This document shows positions 1 to 12,400 of a stretch of 64,000 nt of DNA, piece after piece. Made by a program: the position numbers and the translations under genes. Within the stretch, counting starts at the first letter, position 1. Each line of letters opens with the position of its first letter. Origin of the DNA: Eremophila alpestris peregrina (Eukaryota > Chordata > Aves > Passeriformes > Alaudidae); assembly GCA_009792885.1 (NCBI GenBank), contig WMCF01000012.1, positions 13,353,641-13,417,640 of the forward strand, read 5' to 3'. The notes beneath the pieces were generated by a model. It saw only the letters and a list, made by a program, of their open reading frames with translations, searched no databases and was not told the DNA's origin.

Positions 1-23
1 CGGCAATGTGGTTCTGAGAAGTA

Positions 24-280
24 ATCATAGAATCACGAAATCATAGAAAGTCCTGTGTAGGAAGAAACCCATGAAGATCATCAAAATCTAACTATTGGCC
101 TTGCACAGGGCAGCCCCACAAATCACAAAATGAGCCTGAGAGCATTGTCCAAACACTTCCTGTTCTCTGTCAGGCTGATGCTGTGACCACTTCCCAGGGG
201 AGGCTGTTCCAGTGCCCGACCACCCTCTGAGTGAAGAACCTTCTCATAGTATCTAATCTAAATCTCCCCTGTCACATTTA
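24..280 (-). repeat. CR1-type LINE fragment, 3' end
   Basis: On the plus strand it opens with atcatagaatc and continues with the antisense CR1 3' sequence (for example aagatcatcaaaatcta, tatctaatctaaat). The ATTCTATGAT tail places the element on the minus strand. Diverged. Confidence 0.75.
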
Positions 281-3200
281 CACACACATTCTCTAAAATC
301 AACGTTTGGGCTGTTACATCATTTTCTTACCCCCATTTCGTTCCTCCCTTCTCTCCCAACCCTCTCTCTTTTTTTTTTTTTCCATTTTTGTCCTTTTCAG
401 TTTTGGGGTTCAGCTGAGACCTCCTGATTCTCCATCCTCCTGTGAACCTGCACTCAGTAAATGCAGGTATCCCACGGGTTCCCCCAGCTGCTCATCACAA
501 AAAATTTGGTATCTGAAAAGGCTCTGAAAAGCAGCACATTCTTCAGAGGGTTGTGACTACATATTTAGTTCAGATTGGAAAGAAGTTGCTATTCTTATGC
601 CATTTAGAGATCAGGCTAAATCTTTAGGCATTAAGAGACCAATGTCATTCTTCACATTTGCCAGGAACTGTCCACCATCAATGGCTCCACTTCCTTATTT
701 ATCCATCTTTGTGTCTGTGTTGATATCATATCACCTTTTTCATGTCACACCTGGAGTTGCCATCCCTCTGATGCTGAACCTCTGTTGCTGACATTTCTTT
801 TGTCCCATATTTCTGACTGCTGTTCAATCTAGAAGTGATGCCAACACCTTCAGTCTCCCAGAATATCCTGAGTGACAGTTGATAGGGCCAGAGCAAATAA
901 CACCGCTCATAAAAACATTTTAAGAGAGCAAAAGAACTTTTCTAACCTCGGAATAAGTAAGTAGTATTGTAAGGATTTTGCTAATTTCATTGCTTTTACC
1001 AGATAACAGAGACAGAAGATCACTATTGCTCCAGATGAAGAGATTATTGTCTTCTTTAAGACAATAATCTTTAAGCTGGGGCAGCAACCAGGCCTGAAGA
1101 ATGGCATGGCAGACTTGAGCTCACTGTGGAGACCATGAACAGATGTAAGAGTGAAAGCCCACCATTAAGCCTGCTGCCTGGTTAGAGATCCATGCCTGGA
1201 GCTCCATTCCTGCATGAGAGCACTGATCCCATGGATTCCATATGATGCTACACAAGATAGGAAAGATTTACATGAGGAGAAGTTCAGAGTAGCAGTCCAC
1301 AATATTCTGCACAGTCCCTACTGCACAAAATCTGGACCATTACTTAATCTGGACCCACAGGGCCAGGATATGAAATAAATTGTGTTTCTGAGGGGGGATG
1401 CTCCTGCTGCAAAGTCCTCCTCCATTATCCCCACAGGCCAACCAAAGCAGCAGGGGATGGAGTTGCCCTCTGCCCCACGCTGCATTGGATCTGCCAAGGC
1501 CAGCAGGACAGCTGGGTGTTAGCTCTCACCTGTGCAACCACAGCTGCCCTTGGGCAAGCACTGCCCAGTAACATCAGGCCCATCACGGGCTCCCTGAGTT
1601 CCCAGGCCACCAGAGAACAGCATGTAAAGGACCACACTGGCACCTGTGTACATTCTCCTCACCTAGAGGTGTGGCACAACAGCCTCAGAACTGTTCTGCA
1701 GAGGTGAGGAGGACTGTGCACCCACTGTGATAGAGGCCCCCAAAACTGCACCCAGTGAAGGTGTCAGCAGGGCTTCAGCTGTGCCTCTCAACATGGTGAG
1801 ATGTGCCTATATGTCCCAAGGGTGACAGGCTTCCACACTTCTGGGCCAATCTGTCAGGCACAGAATCTCTGGTGAGCTAGGAACAAAGCTATTACTCTAG
1901 CAAACTCTGTTGGGAAGTTTTGTACTCCATCTTCTTCTACAGACAGAGTCCAGGAAACAGGAATAGTTAATTCAGGGTGTCCTCCCAGGCTAAGTACTTC
2001 AGCAGCAGGATTCCATTCTGCCTCACACTGACTCTGTTTGCAGTGACAAAACAGATCTGAGGTTTGCACAGCAATTTCTGTGGTATCATTATTGGGTGAG
2101 CAAGAACAAAAATAGAACATTTTATCCAGCTTCTGTTTAAGGACACTCAAAACCCAAGAACTAAGTTATTTACTTAGTATCTCACAATCTCTGAATGTCC
2201 TAGAAAATGTGAAACCAAAAAGCATTAATGTGTGTCAGTAATTGCTCTATCATTTATGACATACAGGCGTGGTCTGAGTAATAACAGTTTCAGACTCAAT
2301 CCATGTATCATGGAGAGACTTCATCACAATGAAAGGAAAGTACTGCAATAATTATAATGTAATCTAATCTTTTCTCTATAGGAGTCCTTTCTAAGTTCAG
2401 CTTGAGAAACATATTACTGAAGAGACAACAACTGTTCTAATTGTTATACCTAGTTAGGGGGGTTATGAATTGTAGGGAAATGAAAACCATCTAAAAGAGC
2501 ATCTAAAATAGCATTTCCATAATGTTACTCGCTGAACCTTGAGGCATAGCATCAGACACCGGAAATTACAAGATAATGTTGTTTATGGAGTTGTGTGCAT
2601 CAACTAATTGTGTGCATCTAATGTAAATTAGTCAAGATAAGGGGTTATAATGCCTTATTAGGGAAAGAACCCAAACAAAACCAAAAACAAATAAACAAAC
2701 ACCAACCAAAAGAAGCCACAACAAGCCCACACACATCACTTTTTTCTGTGCTAAACCATCCATTTATAATTGTTCCTGCATGCTTTATAATTTATGTTAT
2801 TGAGTCAAGAGCATCCTTTATCTTAGAGCAGTTGCAAAAATTAAGGAAACCTTTTAGGCAGCTATTGACCTTGAAGTATTATATGGAAAATACTTAGCAC
2901 AAAGTCTCTGCTGATTTTCTATTAATTGTCTGATACATTTAAGAGTCTTGTACTATTTTGGTAAATTTAAATCGGCAAAAGCATACTTGGCTAAGTATGA
3001 AGGTCTCCACGGGACACAGCATTTTATTTGAACTGCTGCAGTAAATCCATGTCCTATACTGATGTTGAAGGGGGGGTGACTGAAAGGCTGTGCTTATCTC
3101 AGTCTTTTGTTTGGTCACCTAGGGAGTTATCTTGATGCCTTGAAATGAGTGTCTAGTGTTGCTTACAACACCTCCTGTCATTCAGAACATTCAGATGAGA

Positions 3201-4189
3201 GTGGCAGACATGTCACAGAGCTTGCAGGAGCCCTGCACTTCCAGACTGGCAGTTGAAGGTCAGACAACATACACAAGGCATTTAAAATTACTCTAGGTAC
3301 CTGGATTCCTCTGCTGGAGTCACACGCAATAATATGAGTTAAACTAGTCACTTAGAGAACCAGTATTAGGAGAAAAGGGCTGCTGTACTGCTTTGCACTA
3401 GGAAACACTGAGCCATCATGAAGGATCTAATCTGTTGCTTTAGATGTTGTTCTGCTTGTGATTCCCAAGGATTGAGGCCACATGTAGTTAATATAGTACC
3501 ATCAGACAAAATAACAAGTCCTGCCTTACACAGCTAGCAGTAAAGGACCTGAAATGTAATCATATTTGAGCTTTAATTAAATATTCAACTTCAAAAAAGG
3601 TATAATATGACTAACAAGGCAAAGGACACAACTGTGGGTTCTATCTATCCAGTTCTTCCATCCCTTTAGAGGCAGCAGCGAAACCATCTCACATACGAGT
3701 GAGCCCTGCTGTACTGACCCTTGGGGAGGACATGTTCCTATTGGATAAACAAAAGCTGTGGCATAAATCATCAAAATTGCTTCTAAATCAGGCTGCTGTG
3801 GGATCACTCAGCCGTAATATCCCCCAGATGCTTCTCTTCACGTTGCCAAGAGCCTCTTCATGCATAAAAACAAAGCTAGAGAAATGAGTTCTTTAACCAC
3901 CTTTCTCTCCAATGAATTGGAGAAGGGTTAGAAATAGTGCAAGATTTTCACAGCAATTAACTTAGATTTCCCTGTCCCCCCAATCCCCACTTTAACACTG
4001 ACATACAGAAATTTGCATCAAGACAAGCGCATATTTTTGTCCGCCTCTACCCCTGCGCATGGAAGCTGAAGGAAGGGTTACATACCACCTGTAACAGACA
4101 GATACTATGTATGTCACCAGAAACTCAAAGAGGCCTGCCCCTGCATACCGAGTTATGTACAGACAGCAACTGCTTCCACAGCATTACTT

Positions 4190-4640
4190 TGATGGAATAG
4201 AATCACAGACTATCAGGTTGGAAGGAACTTCGAGGATCATCTGGTTCCAATCTTTCTTGGCAAAAGGACAGTCCAGACAAGATGGGCCAGCACTCTGTCT
4301 AGCTAAACCTTAAAAGTGTCTGTGTTGGAGAATCTACCACGTCCCTGGGGAGAATCTTCTAAAGGCTGACCTCACAGTGAAAAAAAAAATTCCCTTTGTG
4401 TAACAGGAGTAACTTGTTCCCTTAGCTGTTCAATTTTCTATGTCACTCCTTGTAAAAAGGGATTCTCCATGTTCCTCTCAGCCACCCTCTAAATACTGAA
4501 ATTTGGTGATACGGGCTCCCCTATGCCTTCTTTCTTCACATGGCAGGCTTTGCTGCCCTTGGATCATCCTTGTGGCCCTTCTCCAGACACTTTTCAGCTT
4601 GCCTACTTCTGTATACTTTTTGTATGGCCTGTTCCCAAGT
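4190..4640 (-). repeat. CR1-type LINE fragment, 3' end
   Basis: Starts aatagaatcacagact then ggttggaaggaacttcgagg, followed by antisense CR1 landmarks (tgtaaaaagggattctcc, cccttctccagacactt). Tail orientation puts it on the minus strand. Clearly diverged. Confidence 0.85.
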
Positions 4641-6343
4641 CCATAATTTCAGGATTGCAAAAAATTGTCTCAAAAAGGGTAGGAGGTACTTGTAGACTGT
4701 TAGGGAATCAACTTCAACAATGCTTGGGCTCTTTTCCCTCTTCTGTATAATAAAAAAATTCTAGCAAGATAAATTAATAGGAGCTTAAAATTTTGCCATT
4801 TTTGTAGTAAAGAAACATTATTCTTTTTTTCATGGAAGCTGGCTGATTTACTAAAAGTCAGTTCTAATATTTTCATTTAATATCGAGTTTGTTTGATCTA
4901 TTGAAAATGGAGGATTGCCATCCATGGTAGTTTTATTTCCCTGTTGGAAACATTTAAATGTCAATAGAATCAGTATTAATAACTGAAACACTGCAACTAG
5001 TGGTGGTGATGATTGCTGAAGGACCTGGGGAAAAGCACAAAATAAAATTTAATAAGTTTTGTTCTTGTACCACATTTTAGTGTGTTCCTGGAACTGTACT
5101 TTTGTAAATCAGTTCCAGATGGAGGCAAGGAGTACTCCATTTACCAGGATAAATCTTCCTTAGTCTATGCTAGTATGACATTAATTGAATTAGCACCACC
5201 CTAGGATGCATTTCCTTGTGGATTCAGTGATATGCCTTGATTTTCTGTGTACTTTTCTTAACACTGCCATTTAGTTACTGTTGTTTACATTTATTTTCTT
5301 TTCTTTAGTTTAATATCTACATTGCACACTATACATTGCTTCATCAAGAAGCTACTGCCTACGAAAAACATGTCATAAAGACCACACTCTTAGAAGATAG
5401 GAAACACCTCCCAGTAGAGTGACATATGGTTCCAAGATATCAATTCATTGTTGAAGCATTCAGAAAAAAAAAAAATCTCAATTTATTGCTTTGTTTGCTA
5501 AAAAGTAACATAATAAAAGCAGATAATAACAAACAATTTCAGGAGCTGAAATTGTAAGTAAACCAAGTAATAACATAACATTTTCCTTTGGAGTAATGGA
5601 GAGGTCTGGAGTAATGTAGAGTTCTGTTTAAGCCCTTTTGTTTTTCAGGTTGGTTTTCAACCTCGTTCTCACAATTCAGAACAAGGTACAGAGCATGCCT
5701 ATCCTCTGACAAGCTTCATGTTTCCATGGCTAACATTTTTTCCAGTGCTAACCTAATGCCCCTACATCCAAAATATCAAAGCAAATGTCCAGAAAGCAAA
5801 ACTGGAAGGTTTTTTATCTCCTACTTGGAGACAACTATTTTTATTATTATTGTTGTTGTTATAGCCTTAAAAAGTCAGAAATGTGCTGTTAAATTGAATG
5901 TAAAACTTTTCAAGTAGTTACAGAATCGTCAAAGCTGCATCTTCAGAAGAATACTGTGTGGCACACAGGAGCTGGCAATATCCTGCCATTGCTATATCAA
6001 GAGGAGGCGGTGGGTAAAAAAGGATGAAATGCTGAGTCTCTACTGACTCTGAGTTTGACTTCTCCCAGACTAACTAACTCATTAGGAAAGTATCCTCACT
6101 GCAGATGGACAGCTTTGGGAATTCATGCTGTGATTCAGATAGCATCACCACCTCAAATATTATGAGACTAATATTTCTATTGTCCACTGTGTCTGAATCC
6201 CAGGATTTGCTCAGTTCTGGTGGGGGGAACTGTGCAGAACAGCCAAAGCTGGGCTTATCCATTGCCCAAATAAATTTGGCCTCAAGAGCAGCATTCAGCT
6301 CAGGGCAACAGCACTGCACAGCAAATGCATGATGGTCTCTTAC

Positions 6344-6459
6344 TGTTCTCTGCAAGCCCGAGCAGCAGTGTTCCAGGTGACCTTGTGATTCACTACCAGG
6401 AAGTAGCAGCTGCCCTCATGATAAGTCCATCCAGAGGGACATTTCTTCATAGTTAGCTC
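6344..6459 (-). CDS. FREM1: FREM1 coding exon 34 (C-type lectin domain begins)
   Basis: Residues 2046-2084: ELTMKKCPSGWTYHEGSCYF, VTWNTAARACREQ. The C-P-x-G-W, S-C-Y and W-x-x-A-x-x-x-C pattern is the first half of a C-type lectin domain. Acceptor attttag, donor ACA|GTAAGA leaving phase 2, so at least one more exon is required (Y-L-G-N-L... onwards in human). Confidence 0.93.
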
Positions 6460-9400
6460 CTAAAATAAAAGGAAGAGGTAAAACAGACTTCTGTCTGTGC
6501 CCAGATTGTCTGTGCACTAGTGTCCAGAATTAAACCATGCATGAACTTTGGAGTCTATAAATAAAGCTACAGCACTGCTTAAAAGATTTAAATAAATAAT
6601 GCCTGACAGAGGATCCTAAAATTTATAATTAGTAGCTTTAATGGTCTCAATAAGATGCAGTTCCAAAAGTCCTCAAAAGATTTTACATTAGTTTGGGCAC
6701 CATTTCCTGTCTCCTGTAGTCCGTGCAGGGAATTCAGCATGACATCTCAAGTGTTGGGGGGAATGTATGTTTACAGAACACCTAAGTAAGCTTATTTTAC
6801 AAAGTCTGTTCTCCCACAGACTTCATCCACTGACTGTGTTATGCCCACATGGTCACAAGTACCAGGACACTAGTTCTCATCTGGATTTTCCAGGAGCACC
6901 TGTGGATGACAGGGAGGAAAGGCAACTGCAGTAGTCCTCATCACATTCCTGGGAAATCTTTGTTTCTGCTGAAAGCAGATCTGAATCTAGATAACATTTA
7001 TTCCCTGGTCAAGTAAATAACAGTTACTCCTCTGCTTTAGGGTATCACCAATCCTAGACTCCGTGCTCTGATGTGGATACCTATACATGCCTACATTTTT
7101 ACCTTGCTCTGGGAATTCCAGAATTTCCACGTTATGCCATCACACTGAAATAACTTCTGTGTACTTTCTTCATAATGCAAGAGACCCTTTAAATCTGGAG
7201 TACAAGCCTTTTGAAAAGAGTGAAAGTCCTGGAAAGAAAAAATGTCATTTGAACATTTGAAGGAAAATAATTACACAAAACAAGTTAAATGAAACAGATT
7301 AATTAGGTCTTATATTAGAATTTTGTGCCATGAAAACTCTTCTAGATGTTAAATCGTTTTGGAAAACAGCATGACTGAAAACAGATGGTGAAAATGCCCA
7401 TGGAAAAAAAAAGGTTTCATACCTTATGTCTTGATCTTGGTTCAGCTACAAGTTCTGCGTTATCAGCCTGTGGGATTTCTGTTTTCCTAGAGGAGGTGAC
7501 ATTTACCTGTGGTTGTGCCTTCTTATTGGTTTCAGCTGAGGAGGTGTCATCCTCTATTTTGAGTGATACAATCCCATGATACTTCATTTTACAGTATCAC
7601 ACACACAAGAACAGGAAAGGAAAAGAGAGGGTTAGTACATACAGGCAGCTCTTAAGTAAACTAAATTTAAAAATTAATAAAAAAAATTATTATACAAATT
7701 ATTGTAAATCAAGTGAAATTACACCAAAGATACATAGAAAAATAAGTGGACATAACAAATTATTAAGAGTTATAAAGCCTGGAAAGAATAGAATCAGAAA
7801 GAAATCATGGAAGTGTCTGACCAATACCCATAATATTCTTACTTTGAAAACCACATCTGTTTCATTTCGAAATACAGATGAAGGATGAACCTGAAAAATG
7901 TAGAACAGCAGAATGAGATGGGTATATTCATGTATTATAGAAACAAGAAGATTTTATGTAACATTTACTACTAGGTTATACATCATGCAGAGCATGTCTT
8001 TGGTTTAGTTATTTTTCTTTTAGTACAGAAACATATAATTTCTGAAAGGAGCCATTAAAAAGCACAAATTACAAGTGTAATGTTCAGTGTTCATAAAACA
8101 GATTCCAGTAACTTTTAAGGTCACAACAGCAGAATGTTACTAAATACTATATAAATACAATAAATACTAAATACAATAGCTAAATCAATATAGCTTAAGC
8201 AGGAGAACCAGTGGGCAAGGTGTAAATTACTATTCCCTGTTTAAGCAAACAGTGTTTTAAGCTTAATAACTTCTGTACCAGATGCACAGCTTCTATACAT
8301 TTGCCTGGCTCCACCAACTTCTAACTTACCATAGTTTTTATAACATTAGAAGTTTCATAATTGCTGAAGTTTCTTCATGCCTATTTCCTCCCTCAAGTCT
8401 TGATTTTATTCCTCTCTTGCATGCATGGTTCCTCAAAATCAGGTTGGTTTGCTTTTGGCTTTTTACTCACATTTTTTTTAACTACCTCCCATGTCTGACT
8501 CAGAGCAAACTCATGTAGTTCATAGTTATTGTGTGGTCAGATAGGATTGCTACAAAAATGACAGTTAAATGAAGCTATCACATCACAATAAATCCACAAA
8601 GCAGTCCATCACTGAACTACAGAAGTGTCTTACTATTCTGCCATTTCCAGTTACTCTCATCCTGGTCCTTGACCGACTCGCCAAGCTGTGCTCCTGACGC
8701 ACGTCCCCTCCATGCTCTCTCATCCCTTTGGAAGGAGGCAGTGGGATCCCTTCCAAGGAAACATTAACAGGCCTGGAAGGTATTGAGGAGCCCAAGGAAA
8801 CTGGAAACAGCGTGCCTCTCCCCCAGAAGTCATGCTTGCTTTGGCCAGAAGAACGGGAATAGCTGCATTGACCTGGAAGCATAAAAAATAGCAGATGGCC
8901 AGTTCTAAGTTATCTGCATAAGCAGATAACTGGTCGTGTTGACATGGGCAAATGAACAGCTTGTCCTTAAAAGCTGGATGATTGTTGCAGTTGAAGTAGT
9001 TGATTTGCTATTTGTTCAGTCACCCTTGTTTCTGGGGTTATCTATGACTATAACTGCAACTACCTCTATAAGTAAGATTTTATTTGTGATTGATCTGTCT
9101 ACTCACAGGTCAGAATTTCAACTAAGAATCTTCTGAAAATACCTGTTTTTATGCTTATACTGGGCTTTGAAGTGCCAGGGGTTTTGGCCATGATTGTATA
9201 GGTATCTCTAAGTACCATTGATGATACTTCCATCATGCCCAGAGAAGCTTCTTCTTGGAAATCCAGGACACTGTTGTTTTAATGAACTCATTACATCAAT
9301 TAAGTTCTGATTTACACCAGGAATATTTAAGAGAAAACAAATCTGAATTTTTGAAGGGGCTTTTTGTAAAATGAAGCCTAATTCAATTCAACGCAAATAT

Positions 9401-12400
9401 TTAAATATTGTTTCACCAAACACCAGAAAAAAAAAAACTCTTCAGAGGTCAGAGGATGCATTTGCTTTTCTAGTTATTTCTAATTTTTTGCAGTTTTCCT
9501 ATGTTTCTGTTTCTACAGTTGCCTTCTTTTTGGTCTGATTTTCAACACACCACATTTGATTACTGAAAAACACAATGATTATGCAATCTTCAAAGACTAA
9601 ACTGTTTGCTGTGAAGTTGTGGACTGTGGTTTTTAAGCATTGAAAAATATATTTGTAAGAGATGGGTTAATTTATTATATTTCTTTTTTAAGAGGAAACT
9701 CAATCTCTTTTAGAGGGTGTGCAACAACAAAATAATAACTGGAAAAATATTCTAATGATCTAAAACCAATTTTTCCCACTTTCATAAATGAGAACTGAAC
9801 TCATGTTGTTATGAAAAGTGATTTCTTTCCTGGCACTTTTCTCATTTTGTACTCATTGCTTCCTCCATGCTGTGTTAGCTAAGAGGATGCATATGATTGT
9901 GTGAGAGAATAAAGGGCCTGCAACTGTCGAGCCTGTTTTCTCTAAAAAGAAATTGGACTGTTCGATCTAATGGTGAGTGTTGGGAACAACTTGTGTTTGA
10001 AAATAGGTAGCTACTTAGCCAAGATTGTCCCACCTTCTTAGTCATGAAGATCAAAACTGAGTACCTCCTTTTGAGTCCAAAATTTTCACTACAGCTTTTG
10101 TCCTTCTGCCAAGAACAGCATTCACGGGGGAGTTCAGAACTACTTCAAAGACTTCATCATCTTCCTCTAATCCGTCATAGGTAATTGCTATATTCCACAT
10201 CTTGGTTGACACTCCTAACAGAAATAAACATTTTAATTACTCTTTAAGTGCTATTTCAATCAATCAGGGTGTCAAAGAAATAGATTAATTAACATGTCTG
10301 CGGCTAGAATGGAGTAGATTGTGTATGCTATTGTGCTTCTACCGACTGGATGGACTCCTGCTGTTCTTCCAAATAACATCAAGTTTGAATTTGTTCCTGG
10401 GCAATGATGATTCAATTGAATTGCATACACTGTAACAAAAAGCTGCTGTAGATGTGCAAAATTGCACTACAATACATAGATTCCACTGTGATTTTCAAGA
10501 GAAAATGTATCATAGTGTTTTTATCTAAAAAGCTTAACTTTAAAGATGGAACAGTTATTTAAAATACCTGCAAAAGGATCAAAAACCATGTTAGATTGAA
10601 GTGTAACCTTTTAGGCAAATTTTACCATTGTTTTTTCTTGTTTCCTTGTTTTTACTGGGTAACTTCAGTACTCATATGCGAATGAAAAAGCGCCTTTGAC
10701 ATCTCAAAGTTGTTCTCAGTTTAAACTAAATTTGACCTATGTCCTGGGCTTTACCTATAATGACTGAAGTCTTTAAAGTATCCCACAGCACAGCTCAGGG
10801 TGAGTGCTGTCCAGCCTAGTTGTTGGGAAACTAGGAGACATCATTTCAGCACTTCTGCTATTTTAACTGATGTAAAAGAGTGTAGGCCATTTCATGCTAA
10901 GCAATAAGGATATCATTTCACTAAAAAAACCCACAGTACTTCCAAAAAATTAGTCCAAGGCTTAAATACTATTCAGCTTCTCTAGCTACAGATATTTAAT
11001 AGATTGCACTCTCCAAAGCAATAGTTTACTCTTCCAAAATCAGTGAATTGATTTTGGAGTTATTCTGTGCACTACTTCATACCTGGATCAAACTGAACAA
11101 GCTTGGAGGGAGTCACCGTGAAGTCCTTTCCCAGCCTAGCAGATATTTCATTGACCTGAGAAGAAATCAAACAGTAAATGCCATGCTGTGACCCATTTTA
11201 CCAAACCACTGCATTATGCTGCATGCTGAAAGTACTTTGCACACCTCAAATACACAGGCCAGCCCATACATATACTCAGGCTGGAAAAAAAAGATAAAGA
11301 CGTGAGGAATAAACCTTCTTATGTGCAACTGTCATTCTGTCCTTGCTCATGGCTTTAAAAATGCATAATAAAAAAAATTTCCCTATCTTATAATTTTGTT
11401 CATTCCCCTCTCAGATTGCAATTTGACCAGGTAACACAGCAGCCCATCATGCCTGGGGACCCTGCCATACCTGGCTCCTGGACAAGCACATCTTGTCATC
11501 TCAGAAGAGCAGCAACAACCTGGCCATGTTTGGCTCTTTGTGACAGCTTGAAAGAAGCTCTTTTGCCGAGGACCTTCTGTCACACCCAAAGACTCATTAG
11601 GATAGATGTGAGCCCTACATATGTAAATATAAGGATTCCAACAACTCCCTGAATTTTTATAGGAGATGCCAGAGGTACCTCCTATATAGGAGGTACCAGA
11701 GGTACCAGTTTCCGCACAGTGTGTGTGTTCCAGCTCTTGATGCTGGAATCAATTTCACTGGGCTGTTTCTGCAAGTAACTGCTAGAGTAGAATGACTGGA
11801 GTCTGTGAAGGGTAGGACAGGATGGCCCCTGATGGCATCATTAGTAAAATTCCCACTAACTTGAGTAGAAGAAAAATCAAAATTATGTTTCTAATTAGGG
11901 CTATAATCCTGAGAAACTGTGAGGGGAAAAAATTATATTTCTCTAGCAAGGGGAGCTGATAAAATACTCGAATTTTCATTTTATGAGGAAAGATAAAATT
12001 TGTGAAGGCAAGTTGCACAAAACCTGTTTTACAGAGTTATAGCCTGCAACTTTCAATCTAGTCTTTCTGACATAAGACAGAGACAGTCATTGAAGATATA
12101 AGGGGTTTTCCAAGGCTGTGGGCAGTAGGAGGAGAAATGGAGAAGGCTGCTATGGCTGTGTAGTTGAAGCTCCTGTAGCTCCTGGGCTTCTCCAGCCTGA
12201 GAAGGCAAAACAAAAGCCCCAAGGCCCCATATTGCCCAAAGCCTGGATTTTAAAGTGGCAGATCCTGGAAATCAAGCTTCCGAGCACAGTGCCAGAGGAA
12301 ACAACCTACTCTGTATTTTCATCAAAACTGAAACATTGCTCCAAAACATTGCAGGTTTGGTTAGTTAGCATTTCTACTTAAAACTCAAGACAATTTGTCA

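Larger units (their letters stand above)
1..6343. other. FREM1: Intron after FREM1 coding exon 34; lectin tail not found here
   Basis: I read the minus strand for the remaining lectin motifs (W-I-G-L, W-x-W, final Cys) and saw none. The stretch holds two CR1 fragments and an A/C-rich run at about 2666-2735. No other gene is visible. Confidence 0.6.

Noticed and set aside
1854..2150. A 98-codon minus-strand frame, considered as the lectin tail or a neighbouring CER1 exon
   Set aside because: No W-I-G-L or W-x-W lectin motifs and no cystine-knot pattern.
6074..6343. Open frame continuing past the exon 34 donor, as a possible alternative C terminus
   Set aside because: It shows none of the lectin-domain tail motifs and follows a good donor (ACA|GTAAGA). 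An intron-retention isoform cannot be excluded.
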